64,000 nucleotides of DNA from Actinomycetes bacterium (GTDB lineage: Bacteria > Actinomycetota > Acidimicrobiia > Acidimicrobiales > JAMCPL01): positions 1-64,000 of the forward strand of contig JAJZWU010000004.1 in the NCBI GenBank assembly GCA_021846515.1, given 5' to 3'. The position numbers were made by a program, and so were the translations under genes. This document shows positions 18,390-28,514 of the stretch, one piece after another; the first letter of the stretch is position 1, and the number at the start of each line of letters is the position of its first letter. Below the pieces are notes generated by a model. That model was not told the origin of the DNA. It made no database searches and worked only from the letters and a program-made list of their open reading frames with translations.

Positions 18390-19267
18390 TTTTCTACCTC
18401 TGTGCCACCTGAAGAGTCTTGCTCCTTGTCAGGCACTCCATTACCCGCCGCATCCGGATTACCTCTCGTGCCGGAAACGACATTATCGTTATCGCCCGGC
18501 TCGTCTACCGATCTCTCTGCCGGCCTGTTTAACGATCTACCGGCCGGCTTCTTCGCCGACTTGGCAAAGATGGGCTTCTCGTCCGGAAGCAGATGCTTGG
18601 ATAGGAGCTCCGCCAGAGAGAGATTCCCGGTAGCTGCGTCATCTCTATTTGAGGATTGCCCTGCCTCAGGTGCTCTGGCGCCATATCCAAGTTCCGGTGT
18701 CCATTGTACCCGGCCTTCATAGGCTGCATTACCGGCCGGAGCTGTAGCCCTCATCCACGCGGAGCTGTGTAAGTCATTTCCTTCACGCCAATCCTCCCAG
18801 GGTTGCCTGCGGGGACGTCCCTCGTCGTCAACGACGAGTTCGTTTTTTGTATATATAGCATCAGCTCTATTGGTAAAAGAGAACTCCAGTAGCTTTGACT
18901 CGGTAATGGCTTCCGTGGGACACGCCTCTACACACATATCACAGTGTATGCAGCGCAGATAATTTATCTCGTAGACAAAACCATATCTCTCGCCGGGCGA
19001 TGTAGGATTTTCGGGATCATTATCCCTACCTCTTACGTAAATGCAGTCGGCAGGGCAAACTGCTGCACAGAGCTCACAGCCGATACATTTCTCCATACCA
19101 TCTTCATATCTGTTCAGAATATGGCGACCGTGTGCACGCGGAGGTTTGGGGCGCTTGGCTTTCGGGTACTGGTTCGTAACACGGGTCTGGCGCATGTGAT
19201 CAAGGGTGACCTTGAAACCTCCCAGTGGATTTAGCTCACCGCTGAATATACCGTCAAGCAAGCCCAT
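18386..19267 (-). CDS. nuoI: NADH-quinone oxidoreductase subunit I (2x[4Fe-4S])
   Basis: A 293-residue peripheral ferredoxin-like subunit of complex I. Two CxxCxxCxxxCP motifs (CIGCELCAAVCP and CIHCDMCVEACP) hold clusters N6a and N6b. The conserved part ends near residue 195; the remaining 100 residues are a polar, Ser/Asp/Pro-rich extension (18386-18690). Its ATG shares one base with the nuoH stop. Confidence 0.95.
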   Translation of the reverse strand: MGLLDGIFSGELNPLGGFKVTLDHMRQTRVTNQYPKAKRPKPPRAHGRHILNRYEDGMEKCIGCELCAAVCPADCIYVRGRDNDPENPTSPGERYGFVYEINYLRCIHCDMCVEACPTEAITESKLLEFSFTNRADAIYTKNELVVDDEGRPRRQPWEDWREGNDLHSSAWMRATAPAGNAAYEGRVQWTPELGYGARAPEAGQSSNRDDAATGNLSLAELLSKHLLPDEKPIFAKSAKKPAGRSLNRPAERSVDEPGDNDNVVSGTRGNPDAAGNGVPDKEQDSSGGTEVEK

Positions 19268-20619
19268 CAGATCTTCGTCCCTTCGTCCTGTCTACGTTCG
19301 GTAATTGTGTCTCCGGATCCAGACGGTTTGCCTGCTGTTACCCTGCTGGCTGTACTGGCCATACTGGTCCCGGCCGCAATACTGGCCGTACTGTCTCCGA
19401 CACCACCCCTGGACATGCTACCGCCAATATATATACCACGTTCTATGGAACGCCCATAGGGATCCTCGGAAAGAGGTCCCTCGTCTATCTGCTCTCCCCG
19501 GGAACGGCTGATATATATGGCCCTACCCAAAAGCAACCCGCCTGCAATCATAGCGGCAGCTACCACCAGTCCCCACCACCTATCCACAACTACTGCAGCA
19601 ATGACAAGCAACCAGCCCAGAGAGATGGGTATCAACCGCTTCCAGCCAAGCTCCATGAGCTGATCGTACCGAAGTCTCGGCAGCGCAGCCCGTATCCATA
19701 CATATACAAACAAGAAGACCAGAGTCTTGCCGAGGAACCATAATATAGGCCACAACCACCTAAGAAAGTGGAATCCCGGGCCGTCGGGACCTCCAAAAAA
19801 GAGCGTAACCATCACGGCAGACATGGTTATCGCATTCATGAACTCTGCAAGGAAAAAGAGAGCAAACCTAATAGATGAGTACTCAGTTACATAACCGGCG
19901 ACCAACTCCTGCTCCGCCTCGACCAGGTCAAAGGGTGGTCTGTTCAGCTCTGCTGTAATGGCAAGGAAGAACATGACAAAAGGCACTATCCCCAAACGGA
20001 TGACATTCCAATCCCAAAAGGCCGATGCCTGTGATTGAATCATTGCCCTAGTGGAAAGCGATCCGGTAATTAGAACTACGGCGGTAATACTCATACCCAC
20101 AGCTGCCTCGTAAGAGATCATCTGGGCTGATGCACGAACTGATCCCAGAAGTGGATACTTGGATCCGGAAGACCAACCCGCCAACATCACCCCATATACG
20201 GATATAGAAGACATGGCAAGGAGCAGCAGTATACCCATAGGAGGATCGGCAACCTGCAGCTCAAAGGTATGCCCGGCAATAGTAACGATTCCTCCAACCG
20301 GGACTATGGAAAAAGCTACCAGAGCCGGAACAATAACCAGCAACGGGGCCAGCCTGAATATGACCCTATCCGATCGCTCGGGTATCAGGTCTTCCTTGAA
20401 AAAGAGCTTTATACCATCAGCCAAAGTCTGCATAATCCCCCATGGACCTGCTCTATTCGGTCCTATTCTGGACTGCATATCGGAAATCACTTTTCGTTCA
20501 AACCATATCATCAGCATCACCGCAATCATGAGCGCTGCGAAAGCGACCACCACCTTCACCAACATGATCACAACAACCGCGAGAGATATTCCGTGAAAAT
20601 ACAGTGGGTCGCCTATCAT
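19267..20619 (-). CDS. nuoH: NADH-quinone oxidoreductase subunit H
   Basis: A 450-residue membrane subunit forming part of the quinone site. MIWFERKVISDMQSRIGPNRAGPWG, and the segment with ELNRPPFDLVEAEQELVAGY, are diagnostic. A hydrophilic, Ser/Ala/Thr-rich tail of roughly 75 residues (19270-19490) extends beyond the last helices. It overlaps nuoG by four bases. Confidence 0.96.
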   Translation of the reverse strand: MIGDPLYFHGISLAVVVIMLVKVVVAFAALMIAVMLMIWFERKVISDMQSRIGPNRAGPWGIMQTLADGIKLFFKEDLIPERSDRVIFRLAPLLVIVPALVAFSIVPVGGIVTIAGHTFELQVADPPMGILLLLAMSSISVYGVMLAGWSSGSKYPLLGSVRASAQMISYEAAVGMSITAVVLITGSLSTRAMIQSQASAFWDWNVIRLGIVPFVMFFLAITAELNRPPFDLVEAEQELVAGYVTEYSSIRFALFFLAEFMNAITMSAVMVTLFFGGPDGPGFHFLRWLWPILWFLGKTLVFLFVYVWIRAALPRLRYDQLMELGWKRLIPISLGWLLVIAAVVVDRWWGLVVAAAMIAGGLLLGRAIYISRSRGEQIDEGPLSEDPYGRSIERGIYIGGSMSRGGVGDSTASIAAGTSMASTASRVTAGKPSGSGDTITERRQDEGTKI

Positions 20620-23333
20620 TTCTCCAACCTCACAAAGTGCACTACATCCGCTATATTGATAAGAGGTGAAGCATCACCATGCACAACCACACTTCCCGAA
20701 GGAATAGCATCGCTTAATTCAACCGGCAGACGTATCTTTCCTGACCTGGATACCACTGTCACCATAGCCCCATCTCCAGCATCTTCATCGCTAATTCCCT
20801 CTATCCCGGCAGGAAGACTGGCGCGGTTGATGATGACACGCTGCTTAGCCAGAAGAGGAGCAAGGGAGTTTGATGCACCAATCAACGTACCACCGTAGTA
20901 CAGTTCCCTCTTCGCCACCAACCTAAGGGGGAACTCTTTATCCTGCTCCACACTCAATACCCCACCCTGCCTATGCTTAGCGCCTACAGTGGTATTCTTA
21001 TTTTCCAACTGGTGCGAGTCGTGATCGTCACCCGCACTCTCATCTGCATAAGCATCTTGTACCGCCCCCGCCAGCATAGGAGCACCCTGCTGGTCAATTG
21101 AGGCTATACCGGGGAACGCTATTGGATCCATGTAGTCCCGACCATCGGAGAAAGCTCCACCATATATAAGTAATCCATCTCTGAAATAGGCATCCTTATG
21201 CTCACCATTCAACAACCGCCTCCAGCTGGGAAGCAATTTAACCATTTCATTAAGGATATCCTCTCTACCGTCAAATCCAAAATCAGTACCCAGGCGTAAC
21301 GCTATCTCTGATGCTATCGCCCACTCCGGCCATACCAATGCAGGAGGAACAACCTTTGGAGCCACATCGTTCAGCCTACCTTCTATATTGATTACAGAGC
21401 CACCCTTCTCGTGAGGTAGGGCTACCGGAAAAAATACGTCTGCCCCACTGGATGATTCCGTCATAAATGCGTCCAATGCAACTACATACTGGGTGTTCTC
21501 AAGTGCCGTACGGGCAAGTCTGGAATCCGGAAAATCCCCGATGGGATCGGAGCCAAGTAGAAACAACACGCTTATCTCGCCGCGTGATGCTGCTTCCAGG
21601 ATAGCCCTGGTGTCCCTGCCTTCCTCGCTGGGCCAGGCATTCCATACCATCTCACAATTGCTTAATGTCCCCGGAGCCATACCCGGAGCCATACCCACTT
21701 CGAGGGCACCCATTACGTTAGCTCTTCTCATTATGGGGAGGTATCTGGCATCCGGCCACCTCTCCATCATGGCAGCCACCATTGCATCCACCTCTTCCGG
21801 ACTCTGAGTAAGAGACGCTCTTCCCAGTAGTATCACCAACCCCTCTCCGGTAGGGCCGGCCAACTGAGTTATCTGACTCTCGATATTCTGGAGAGACGAT
21901 ACAGCCTCGCCGGGAGCGTAGGTAACTGAAGTAGTTGTATATCTGGTCAGTGAGGTTGGCTCTTCTGTCAACTCCATTAACTTGGTACTTCCTGAAACAG
22001 CTGCTTCTCTCATCCGGATATACAGTACAGGGAGCTCTTCTCTCAAGTCTCCACACACAAGCAAAGTACAGGGTGCATGGCAGGCTTCATCTATGGTAGC
22101 TCGCTTCATATTCAAAAGAAGATCGGCATCCAGGCCGTCTCCCACCTGAGCGTCCATAGAGTCTGTAAGTATGACGGATTTTGCCAGCTTTACCCAGGCA
22201 TAGGCATCTTCTGTCACCATATTCGCTCCACCTATCAGAGCAATCGATTGGGGCCCATTTTTCTTTAATGCACCAGAAACATGATCGACTACATCACTCA
22301 ATGCCTCGTTCCACGTCGAGGGCACCAAGTCACCGTGAACACCTCTACTAAGGTCATCACTTGCTGGGATATCTGCTCCAGCTTCACTGCGATCCTCATT
22401 ATCTTCTACGCTGGCACGGTTCTTAGACCCCTTGCGGATCAGCGGTTCACAGATACGGTCGTCAGAATATATCGTATCATGCAAGAACCTACCTTTATCA
22501 CAGAGCCATCCGTGGTTAACGGGGTCAGAGTCTATCCCAAGCACCCTGGACAACTTACCGGCCTGTGACTGAACCGCTACGCGGCAATGCAGTGCACAGT
22601 GCAGACACGAAGACTCCACCTGCTCGGTATCCCACGGCCTTGAATTGAATCTGAATGGAGCCGCTGTCAACGCTCCAACCGGGCATATTTGAACTATATT
22701 TGCTGAAAAGTACGGCGACATTGGGTGGGAACCAACGGTAGCCACCTCAATTGAATCACCTCGCGATATAAAGTCTATTGCAGGCTCTCCGGCTACCTCG
22801 CTGGCGAAGCGGATACACCGCCCACACTGTATACACCGTTCTCTGTCAAGGAGCACCAACTCATTCAGCTTGATCGGCTTGGACCAATGGCGCTTTTCTT
22901 CTATAAACCTTGATTCTCCAGGGCCATACGAATACGCCTGATCCTGGAGGGGACATTCACCACCCTTGTCACATACCGGACAATCGAGAGGATGATTGAC
23001 CAGCAAAAACTCCAGAACGCCCTCCTGGGCTTTCTTTGCCTTTACTGAATCGGTAGTAATCTCCATATCCTCGGCAACATCTACATAACACGCCGGCTGA
23101 AGAGTGGCTCCCCGCGGCCCGGTTACCTCAACCAGGCAAGCCCGGCACATTCCTACCGGCTTCATCCGAGAGTGGTAGCAGAATCGAGGGATAAATACCC
23201 CCTCCCGTTCAGTTGCCGTTATGATCTTCTCTCCCTTGTGCGCGATGGTAGGCCGACCGTTTAAGATGATCCTTACCTCACCCTCTTTCGGCTGGACATC
23301 GTCCTCAAATACCTTCTTCTCAAGATCAGTCAA
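20616..23333 (-). CDS. nuoG: NADH-quinone oxidoreductase subunit G
   Basis: A 905-residue iron-sulfur subunit of the hydrophilic arm. The N-terminal [2Fe-2S] site is in CYHSRMKPVGMCRACLVE, followed by the HxxxCxxCxxxGxC cluster (HPLDCPVCDKGGEC), CIQCGRC with CPVGAL, and the Cys-rich site at the start of the molybdopterin-type domain (CLHCALHC). Two low-complexity inserts stand out: one near residues 300-340 (22310-22430), acidic and Ser-rich, and one near 760-800 rich in Asp/His/Asn. It overlaps nuoF by eight bases. Confidence 0.95.
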   Translation of the reverse strand: MTDLEKKVFEDDVQPKEGEVRIILNGRPTIAHKGEKIITATEREGVFIPRFCYHSRMKPVGMCRACLVEVTGPRGATLQPACYVDVAEDMEITTDSVKAKKAQEGVLEFLLVNHPLDCPVCDKGGECPLQDQAYSYGPGESRFIEEKRHWSKPIKLNELVLLDRERCIQCGRCIRFASEVAGEPAIDFISRGDSIEVATVGSHPMSPYFSANIVQICPVGALTAAPFRFNSRPWDTEQVESSCLHCALHCRVAVQSQAGKLSRVLGIDSDPVNHGWLCDKGRFLHDTIYSDDRICEPLIRKGSKNRASVEDNEDRSEAGADIPASDDLSRGVHGDLVPSTWNEALSDVVDHVSGALKKNGPQSIALIGGANMVTEDAYAWVKLAKSVILTDSMDAQVGDGLDADLLLNMKRATIDEACHAPCTLLVCGDLREELPVLYIRMREAAVSGSTKLMELTEEPTSLTRYTTTSVTYAPGEAVSSLQNIESQITQLAGPTGEGLVILLGRASLTQSPEEVDAMVAAMMERWPDARYLPIMRRANVMGALEVGMAPGMAPGTLSNCEMVWNAWPSEEGRDTRAILEAASRGEISVLFLLGSDPIGDFPDSRLARTALENTQYVVALDAFMTESSSGADVFFPVALPHEKGGSVINIEGRLNDVAPKVVPPALVWPEWAIASEIALRLGTDFGFDGREDILNEMVKLLPSWRRLLNGEHKDAYFRDGLLIYGGAFSDGRDYMDPIAFPGIASIDQQGAPMLAGAVQDAYADESAGDDHDSHQLENKNTTVGAKHRQGGVLSVEQDKEFPLRLVAKRELYYGGTLIGASNSLAPLLAKQRVIINRASLPAGIEGISDEDAGDGAMVTVVSRSGKIRLPVELSDAIPSGSVVVHGDASPLINIADVVHFVRLEK

Positions 23334-24630
23334 AGGGGCACCTGCCTTCTTTTACGTGGATGAGCAATTCATCCCTAAACATCCTTATTGCTGAAGCTAT
23401 GGAAGACGGGATAGAGGATCCCAGCACACAGATAGTCGTCTGCTGTGGAGGCCACGACACTCCGGGCGCCAGGTTGTCGCAGATATCCATAAGCATATCA
23501 ATTTCCTCCTCATGACCCTCGCCGTTTTCCATTCTCCAAAGTATTTTTTCGAGCCATCCACCGCCCTCTCTACATGGGGTACATTGCCCGCAGGATTCCC
23601 TCCAGAAGAATCTGGTTATTCTCCATGCAGTCCTCAACGCACAGGTAGTTTCATCCAGCACCACTACGGAACCGGAACCAAGCATAGATCCTGCCTTGCC
23701 TACCTCGTCTTGATCAAGGTGCATATCTACCTGATCAGGGCCAAACCACGGCGCCGATACACCACCGGGTATAAAAGCCTTCAAAGCCTTACCGTCTTTT
23801 ATACCATTGCCGAGTGATTTATCGAATATCAAATCCCTAAAGGTAGTCTTTGCCATCTCCAGCTCAAATACTGCGGGGTTATTTACCCTACCGGAAAGTG
23901 CAAATAATCGAGTCCCCGTGGAACTGCCAACTCCAAGTGCTGCAAAAGCAGCGCCTCCATTCTTGATGATCCAGGGAAGGTTCGACATGGTTTCCACATT
24001 GTTTACAACGGTCGGTTCACCGTAAAGTCCTACAGCTGCAGGAAAATACGGCGGCTTTATTCTGGGAAATCCTCTCTTGCCCTCCAATGATTCAAGCAGC
24101 GCCGTCTCTTCCCCACAGATATAGGCGCCGGCTCCCGGATGTACCACCACATCCACACTAAAGCTGGAACCCAAAATATTATGGCCTACGGCACCATACT
24201 CGTACGCTTCGTTCAATGCCTGCGTAACTCGTTCTATGCCCAATGCCATCTCACCTCTGATAAAGATAAACGCCTGGGCAGCCTGTATAGCATAAGCCGC
24301 AATAACCACTCCCTCAATCAGCTGGTGGGGATCTCTCTCCAGCAAAAGATGATCCTTGAAGGTTGCCGGCTCGGACTCGTCTCCGTTTACCACAAGATAA
24401 GTAGTATCAGCCTTGCGCAACATAGACCACTTTCTACCGGCAGGAAAACCGGCGCCACCCCTGCCAAGCAAACTTGCGGTATTGACTTCAGCGGCAACCT
24501 CCTCCGGAGTCATAGAGAGTGCCTTGCGCAATCCATCATAGCCTCCCGTAGCCAGAAAGCGCTCAAGTGTATTGGAGTCTTCAAACCCAATACGTGAAGT
24601 GACAATTTTGGGAGCTTCAGTAACCGTCAA
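23326..24630 (-). CDS. nuoF: NADH-quinone oxidoreductase subunit F
   Basis: A 434-residue NADH- and FMN-binding subunit. GRGGAGFPAGRKW is the NADH/FMN motif, YICGEETALLESLEGKRG the second flavin segment, and CGQCTPCREGGGWL plus a later Cys bind cluster N3. Length is standard. Two bases separate it from nuoE. Confidence 0.97.
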   Translation of the reverse strand: MTVTEAPKIVTSRIGFEDSNTLERFLATGGYDGLRKALSMTPEEVAAEVNTASLLGRGGAGFPAGRKWSMLRKADTTYLVVNGDESEPATFKDHLLLERDPHQLIEGVVIAAYAIQAAQAFIFIRGEMALGIERVTQALNEAYEYGAVGHNILGSSFSVDVVVHPGAGAYICGEETALLESLEGKRGFPRIKPPYFPAAVGLYGEPTVVNNVETMSNLPWIIKNGGAAFAALGVGSSTGTRLFALSGRVNNPAVFELEMAKTTFRDLIFDKSLGNGIKDGKALKAFIPGGVSAPWFGPDQVDMHLDQDEVGKAGSMLGSGSVVVLDETTCALRTAWRITRFFWRESCGQCTPCREGGGWLEKILWRMENGEGHEEEIDMLMDICDNLAPGVSWPPQQTTICVLGSSIPSSIASAIRMFRDELLIHVKEGRCPFD

Positions 24631-24632
24631 TG

Positions 24633-25286
24633 TTATTTCCTCCCTCTTCTGCGCCGTTGTGTCTGACCGGGAGCCAGGGTATCAGGCTGAGGCTGAGGCG
24701 TGGGCTCCTCCGTTGGTCGGGCTTGAGTTGCTTTCCCATTCTCCGCCTCAAGTCCTACGGTTCTCCTGATCCGGCATAAAGTACCGTGAGGAGGTACCAC
24801 ATCATCCAGGTTGCCATTGCGGAGATCTTCCAGGAGCACATCGAAGTCGCCGTTGGAGAGCTTTCCAAAGTATCGGCCGTTTACCTGCAGGCATGGCGCA
24901 TGATCGCAATCAGCTATACATTCTGCCTCTTCAAGAGTGAACATACCATCCGGAGTAGTGCTTCCCGCGCGTATATTGAGAGTCTTCTCACCATGCTCCA
25001 GCAGTTCGTACGCCCCGGAAAGCATGCAGGCTACGTTTGTGCATAAAGATATAACATACTTACCCACCGGTTCTGTATGCAGTAAATCATAAAACGATGC
25101 TGTCCCAAGAACCTCTGCGGGCGTAACCCCTACAATATCCGCTATCTCTTCTATCGCCTCAGGACGTAACCACCCATCTTGTCCCTGCGCAAGATGGCAA
25201 ATAGGTATGAGTGCAGAACGCGGCTCGGGATAGAGAGCAACCAGATCATGTGCTCTGGAAACAATATCCTCTGACAAATGAGACAT
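24633..25286 (-). CDS. nuoE: NADH-quinone oxidoreductase subunit E
   Basis: A 217-residue thioredoxin-like [2Fe-2S] subunit. The four ligands are in CTNVAC and ECIADC. After about residue 170 there is a Pro/Gln/Arg-rich tail ending RRRRGRK, longer than usual. It lies 16 bases after nuoD. Confidence 0.95.
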   Translation of the reverse strand: MSHLSEDIVSRAHDLVALYPEPRSALIPICHLAQGQDGWLRPEAIEEIADIVGVTPAEVLGTASFYDLLHTEPVGKYVISLCTNVACMLSGAYELLEHGEKTLNIRAGSTTPDGMFTLEEAECIADCDHAPCLQVNGRYFGKLSNGDFDVLLEDLRNGNLDDVVPPHGTLCRIRRTVGLEAENGKATQARPTEEPTPQPQPDTLAPGQTQRRRRGRK

Positions 25287-25302
25287 AGCCTTGTTAACTC
25301 CT

Positions 25303-26673
25303 CTACCTATCTACTTCACCCATGACTGGATCTACTGAAGATGTAGTTGCAACAGCGTCAGCTACCAATCCACCTTGCAACATTACCGGTACCGCTTGCA
25401 AATTGACAAAAGATGGACCACGAATATGCATACGGTATGGTTTCGCCGAGCCATCGGAAACCATATAGCATCCCAACTCACCTCTGGGAGACTCTATGGC
25501 TACATATGCTTCACCCTCAGGGACTCTAAAGCCCTCAGTAAACATCTTAAAATGATGTATCAACGCTTCCATGGATTCATCTATACGCGCCCTGGGTGGT
25601 GGTGTAACCTTTCTGTCCTGTACCCGGTAATCACCGGAGGGCATTTTCTCCAAGATTTGGCGAATTATGCGAATAGACTCTCGTATCTCATTAAGACGTA
25701 TTGCGTATCTGTCAAAATTGTCTCCATAGGTACCGACCAACACATCAAAGTCCACCTTATCGTAGGCCAGATAAGGCATTGTCTTACGTAAATCCCAGGG
25801 AACGCCGGTGGAACGCAGTATAGGTCCTGTGACTGAAAGCGAAAGTGCCTCCTCGGCGGTAATGACCCCAACTCCTTCCAGTCTTTCTCTCAAAATGGGC
25901 TGACCGGTGAGTAGCTCGTCGTACTCGGCTGTTCGCTTGAGCACATTGTCACAAATGAGATCCACATCCTCTTCCCAGCCATCCGGTAGATCTGCTGCAA
26001 CACCTCCCGGTCTCATGTAGTTGTGATTCATTCTCAAGCCGGTAGTCTTTTCAAAGAATCCCAGTACAAGTTCACGCTCCCTGAAACCGTATATCATCAT
26101 GGAGGTAGAGCCCAGATCCATTCCATTGGTAGCCATCCACATAAGATGCGAAGACACCCTGTTCAATTCTGACATGAGCATCCTTATCCAGACAGCTCTC
26201 GGCGGTATCTCCACGCCCAACAGAGCTTCAGTACACAGGCAGAACACCAACTCATTATTGAGCGGCGATAGGTAGTCCATCCTGGTGACGTTTGTGGCTC
26301 CCTGTACATACATGAGTTCCTCGCCGGTCTTTTCCATGCCGGTATGCAGGTACCCGATTACGGGCTTGGTACGAAGAATCGTCTCACCATCAAGCTCCAT
26401 CATAAGGCGCAATACCCCATGCGTAGAGGGATGCTGAGGTCCCATGTTTATTATCATGGTCTCCGACTCGATTTCCTCGCTACGATCCGGCTCTGCCGCT
26501 ACAGCTTCCTCGACACCGATTAGCGCCGTAGCAATTTCTTCAGGCTCCGGATTCCTGCCGCGAAGAACTGCCCCGGTTTCCCTACCCAATTCTTTGGCAA
26601 GCACTTGAGGTCTGGACTGCATCTCCTGCGATGCCTCCGATGTAGTTGAGGCAAGAAGGTCTATATCGCTCAT
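25303..26673 (-). CDS. nuoD: NADH-quinone oxidoreductase subunit D
   Basis: The 49-kDa quinone-site subunit, about 456 residues from the ATG at 26673. A TTG at 26706 would add 11 residues. MGPQHPSTHGVLRLMMELDGE starts the conserved domain at about residue 75, preceded by an acidic N-terminal extension. GYLHTGMEK and PRGELGCY are canonical, and the hydrogenase-type Ni cysteines are absent, as expected. nuoC ends upstream with a 70-base gap. Confidence 0.95.
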   Translation of the reverse strand: MSDIDLLASTTSEASQEMQSRPQVLAKELGRETGAVLRGRNPEPEEIATALIGVEEAVAAEPDRSEEIESETMIINMGPQHPSTHGVLRLMMELDGETILRTKPVIGYLHTGMEKTGEELMYVQGATNVTRMDYLSPLNNELVFCLCTEALLGVEIPPRAVWIRMLMSELNRVSSHLMWMATNGMDLGSTSMMIYGFRERELVLGFFEKTTGLRMNHNYMRPGGVAADLPDGWEEDVDLICDNVLKRTAEYDELLTGQPILRERLEGVGVITAEEALSLSVTGPILRSTGVPWDLRKTMPYLAYDKVDFDVLVGTYGDNFDRYAIRLNEIRESIRIIRQILEKMPSGDYRVQDRKVTPPPRARIDESMEALIHHFKMFTEGFRVPEGEAYVAIESPRGELGCYMVSDGSAKPYRMHIRGPSFVNLQAVPVMLQGGLVADAVATTSSVDPVMGEVDR

Positions 26674-26743
26674 GCCAACCCATCCATTGCCATACGATCT
26701 GCGCAACTTTCTACAACCGTTGAAATCAAGCAGCCAATCATGT

Positions 26744-27295
26744 TCATCTTGGCCCCGGAGCTTCTCTGAACTGTACCGGCACTCGATTTACGCCGTAATC
26801 TTTGCGCAGGGGATATCCCTCCCAGTCGTCCGGCATAAGTATACGCGTCATGTCGGGATGATCATTGAAGACAATCCCGAACATGTCAAACACCTCACGT
26901 TCCATAGCCTCCGAACCATGGTATACATCATAAAGAGTATCTATAGTGGGATCATCCTCCGGAATCTGCACTCTTATCTCGAATCTACGCGATGCACTCA
27001 TCGAAAGCAAGTGTACAACTACTTCAAAACGCTCAGGCTTGACCTGAGATGGCAATTGCCTGCCGGACAGATGCAGATAATCCACAGCCGTCAAATCTTC
27101 CAGCATCTCGCAGCCACCTTCATGCATGGCCATTACAACACTTAGATAGTTCTCTCTTTCAGGGAACAAAATAATAGGCCGGACATTACCCGGTACAAAA
27201 TGTATCGTGCTCTGAACTACCTTATCGAGTTGCTCCAGCTGACCCTCAGTTTCGTACGCGCTGTCGGAGGTCACTACAGTACTACTATTTTCCAT
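26744..27295 (-). CDS. nuoC: NADH-quinone oxidoreductase subunit C
   Basis: A 183-residue 30-kDa subunit. AFEREVFDMFGI-like and DWEGYPLRKDYGV motifs are present near the C-terminus. It is separate from nuoD, not fused. Thirty-five bases lie between it and nuoB. Confidence 0.95.
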   Translation of the reverse strand: MENSSTVVTSDSAYETEGQLEQLDKVVQSTIHFVPGNVRPIILFPERENYLSVVMAMHEGGCEMLEDLTAVDYLHLSGRQLPSQVKPERFEVVVHLLSMSASRRFEIRVQIPEDDPTIDTLYDVYHGSEAMEREVFDMFGIVFNDHPDMTRILMPDDWEGYPLRKDYGVNRVPVQFREAPGPR

Positions 27296-27330
27296 AAACT
27301 CCCATAAACCCGTAAACTCTCATAAACAAT

Positions 27331-27891
27331 TCAACGAGGTGTCGCCACTCGCACTGCGCTGGGAACCTCTTCTATCCATCCGGCAAGTGAATTACCTGCC
27401 ATATCCGTATCCGTTCCCTTTCTGCGTGTAATCTCCCCAGTCCGGATTTTCTCATGCAACGTCAATATCGCATGCATTAAAGTTTCCGGCGTGGGGGGAC
27501 AACCCGGTGCGTAAACGTCCACCGGAACCACCTGATCGACTCCCTGAACAATCGCGTAGTTATTGAACATGCCGCCGGTCGATGCACATACCCCCATTGA
27601 AATTACCCATTTAGGCTCCATCATCTGGTCATAGACCTGCCTGAGTACCGGAGCCATTTTTTGAGATACACGTCCTGCTACTATCATCAAGTCAGACTGG
27701 CGTGGGGATGCACGAAACACCTCCATTCCGAACCTACTGATATCAAAATCAGCGGCACCAAGCGCCATCATCTCTATAGCGCAACACGCCAATCCAAAAG
27801 TTGCAGGCCAGACACTACTTCGTCTTGCCCATTTAACCAGGTCTTCAATCTTACCGGTAAGAAAGCTGTATCCCAAGTCCTCCAAGCCCAT
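27331..27891 (-). CDS. nuoB: NADH-quinone oxidoreductase subunit B
   Basis: A 186-residue subunit carrying cluster N2 next to the quinone site. The adjacent Cys36-Cys37 pair ([10 protein letters not shown]), the Cys in [11 protein letters not shown] and the Cys in APGCPPTPE are the four ligands. One base separates its start from the nuoA stop. Confidence 0.97.
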   Translation of the reverse strand: MGLEDLGYSFLTGKIEDLVKWARRSSVWPATFGLACCAIEMMALGAADFDISRFGMEVFRASPRQSDLMIVAGRVSQKMAPVLRQVYDQMMEPKWVISMGVCASTGGMFNNYAIVQGVDQVVPVDVYAPGCPPTPETLMHAILTLHEKIRTGEITRRKGTDTDMAGNSLAGWIEEVPSAVRVATPR

Positions 27892-27892
27892 A

Positions 27893-28381
27893 TCACGCCA
27901 CCTTCCCGTGATCAGCAGAGTCGGCGTGAGAGCCGGAGGGGTTTTTGGCTGATTCCTGAGCCACTATCCGCTTGATGGTGTTCTCCACAGTCCGATCGCT
28001 TACCGCAGGCCGCCACTTCTTGACCGGACCCCAATCAAGTGCTCCATTGCTTACAAGATAGAGAAAGGTGACAAAGACTATTCCCGCAAAGACGAGCACT
28101 TCGAGCAGACCAAATGTCCCAAGCTGCTTGTATACCACCGCCCACGGGTAGAGAAAAACGATCTCTATGTCAAATATAACAAATATCATCGCTACCAGAT
28201 AAAATCTTACCGGAAAACGCTGTGGGAGATCTTTGGTCGGTATAATGCCACACTCGTAGGGAGCCAACTTGGCCCTGGATGGCTTTTTACGCGGTGCAAG
28301 TATACCGGACGCGACAAATGAAAGCCCGGCAAATAGAGCACCTAATATAATCATAACGAGTATAGGCAAGTACTGCACCAT
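27893..28381 (-). CDS. nuoA: NADH-quinone oxidoreductase subunit A
   Basis: A 162-residue protein with three transmembrane helices, first gene of the operon. YECGIIP and [13 protein letters not shown] are signatures. The polar C-terminal 35 residues are longer than usual. No Shine-Dalgarno is visible before the ATG; an AT-rich GATAAAAA stretch sits close upstream, so the message may be leaderless or nearly so. The promoter must be in the 133 bases shared with the divergent flavoprotein gene. Confidence 0.93.
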   Translation of the reverse strand: MVQYLPILVMIILGALFAGLSFVASGILAPRKKPSRAKLAPYECGIIPTKDLPQRFPVRFYLVAMIFVIFDIEIVFLYPWAVVYKQLGTFGLLEVLVFAGIVFVTFLYLVSNGALDWGPVKKWRPAVSDRTVENTIKRIVAQESAKNPSGSHADSADHGKVA

Positions 28382-28514
28382 GTATAGTTTTTATCACGTA
28401 CGGGAGGCACTTGGCACATCGAGAGTTAGATATCCATAAACTACCAGGTCACAACCTCTCTTGTTACCTCCTTCGGTCTCGTTCCGTCTACCTGAGTCTG
28501 AAAAATGATTTAGG

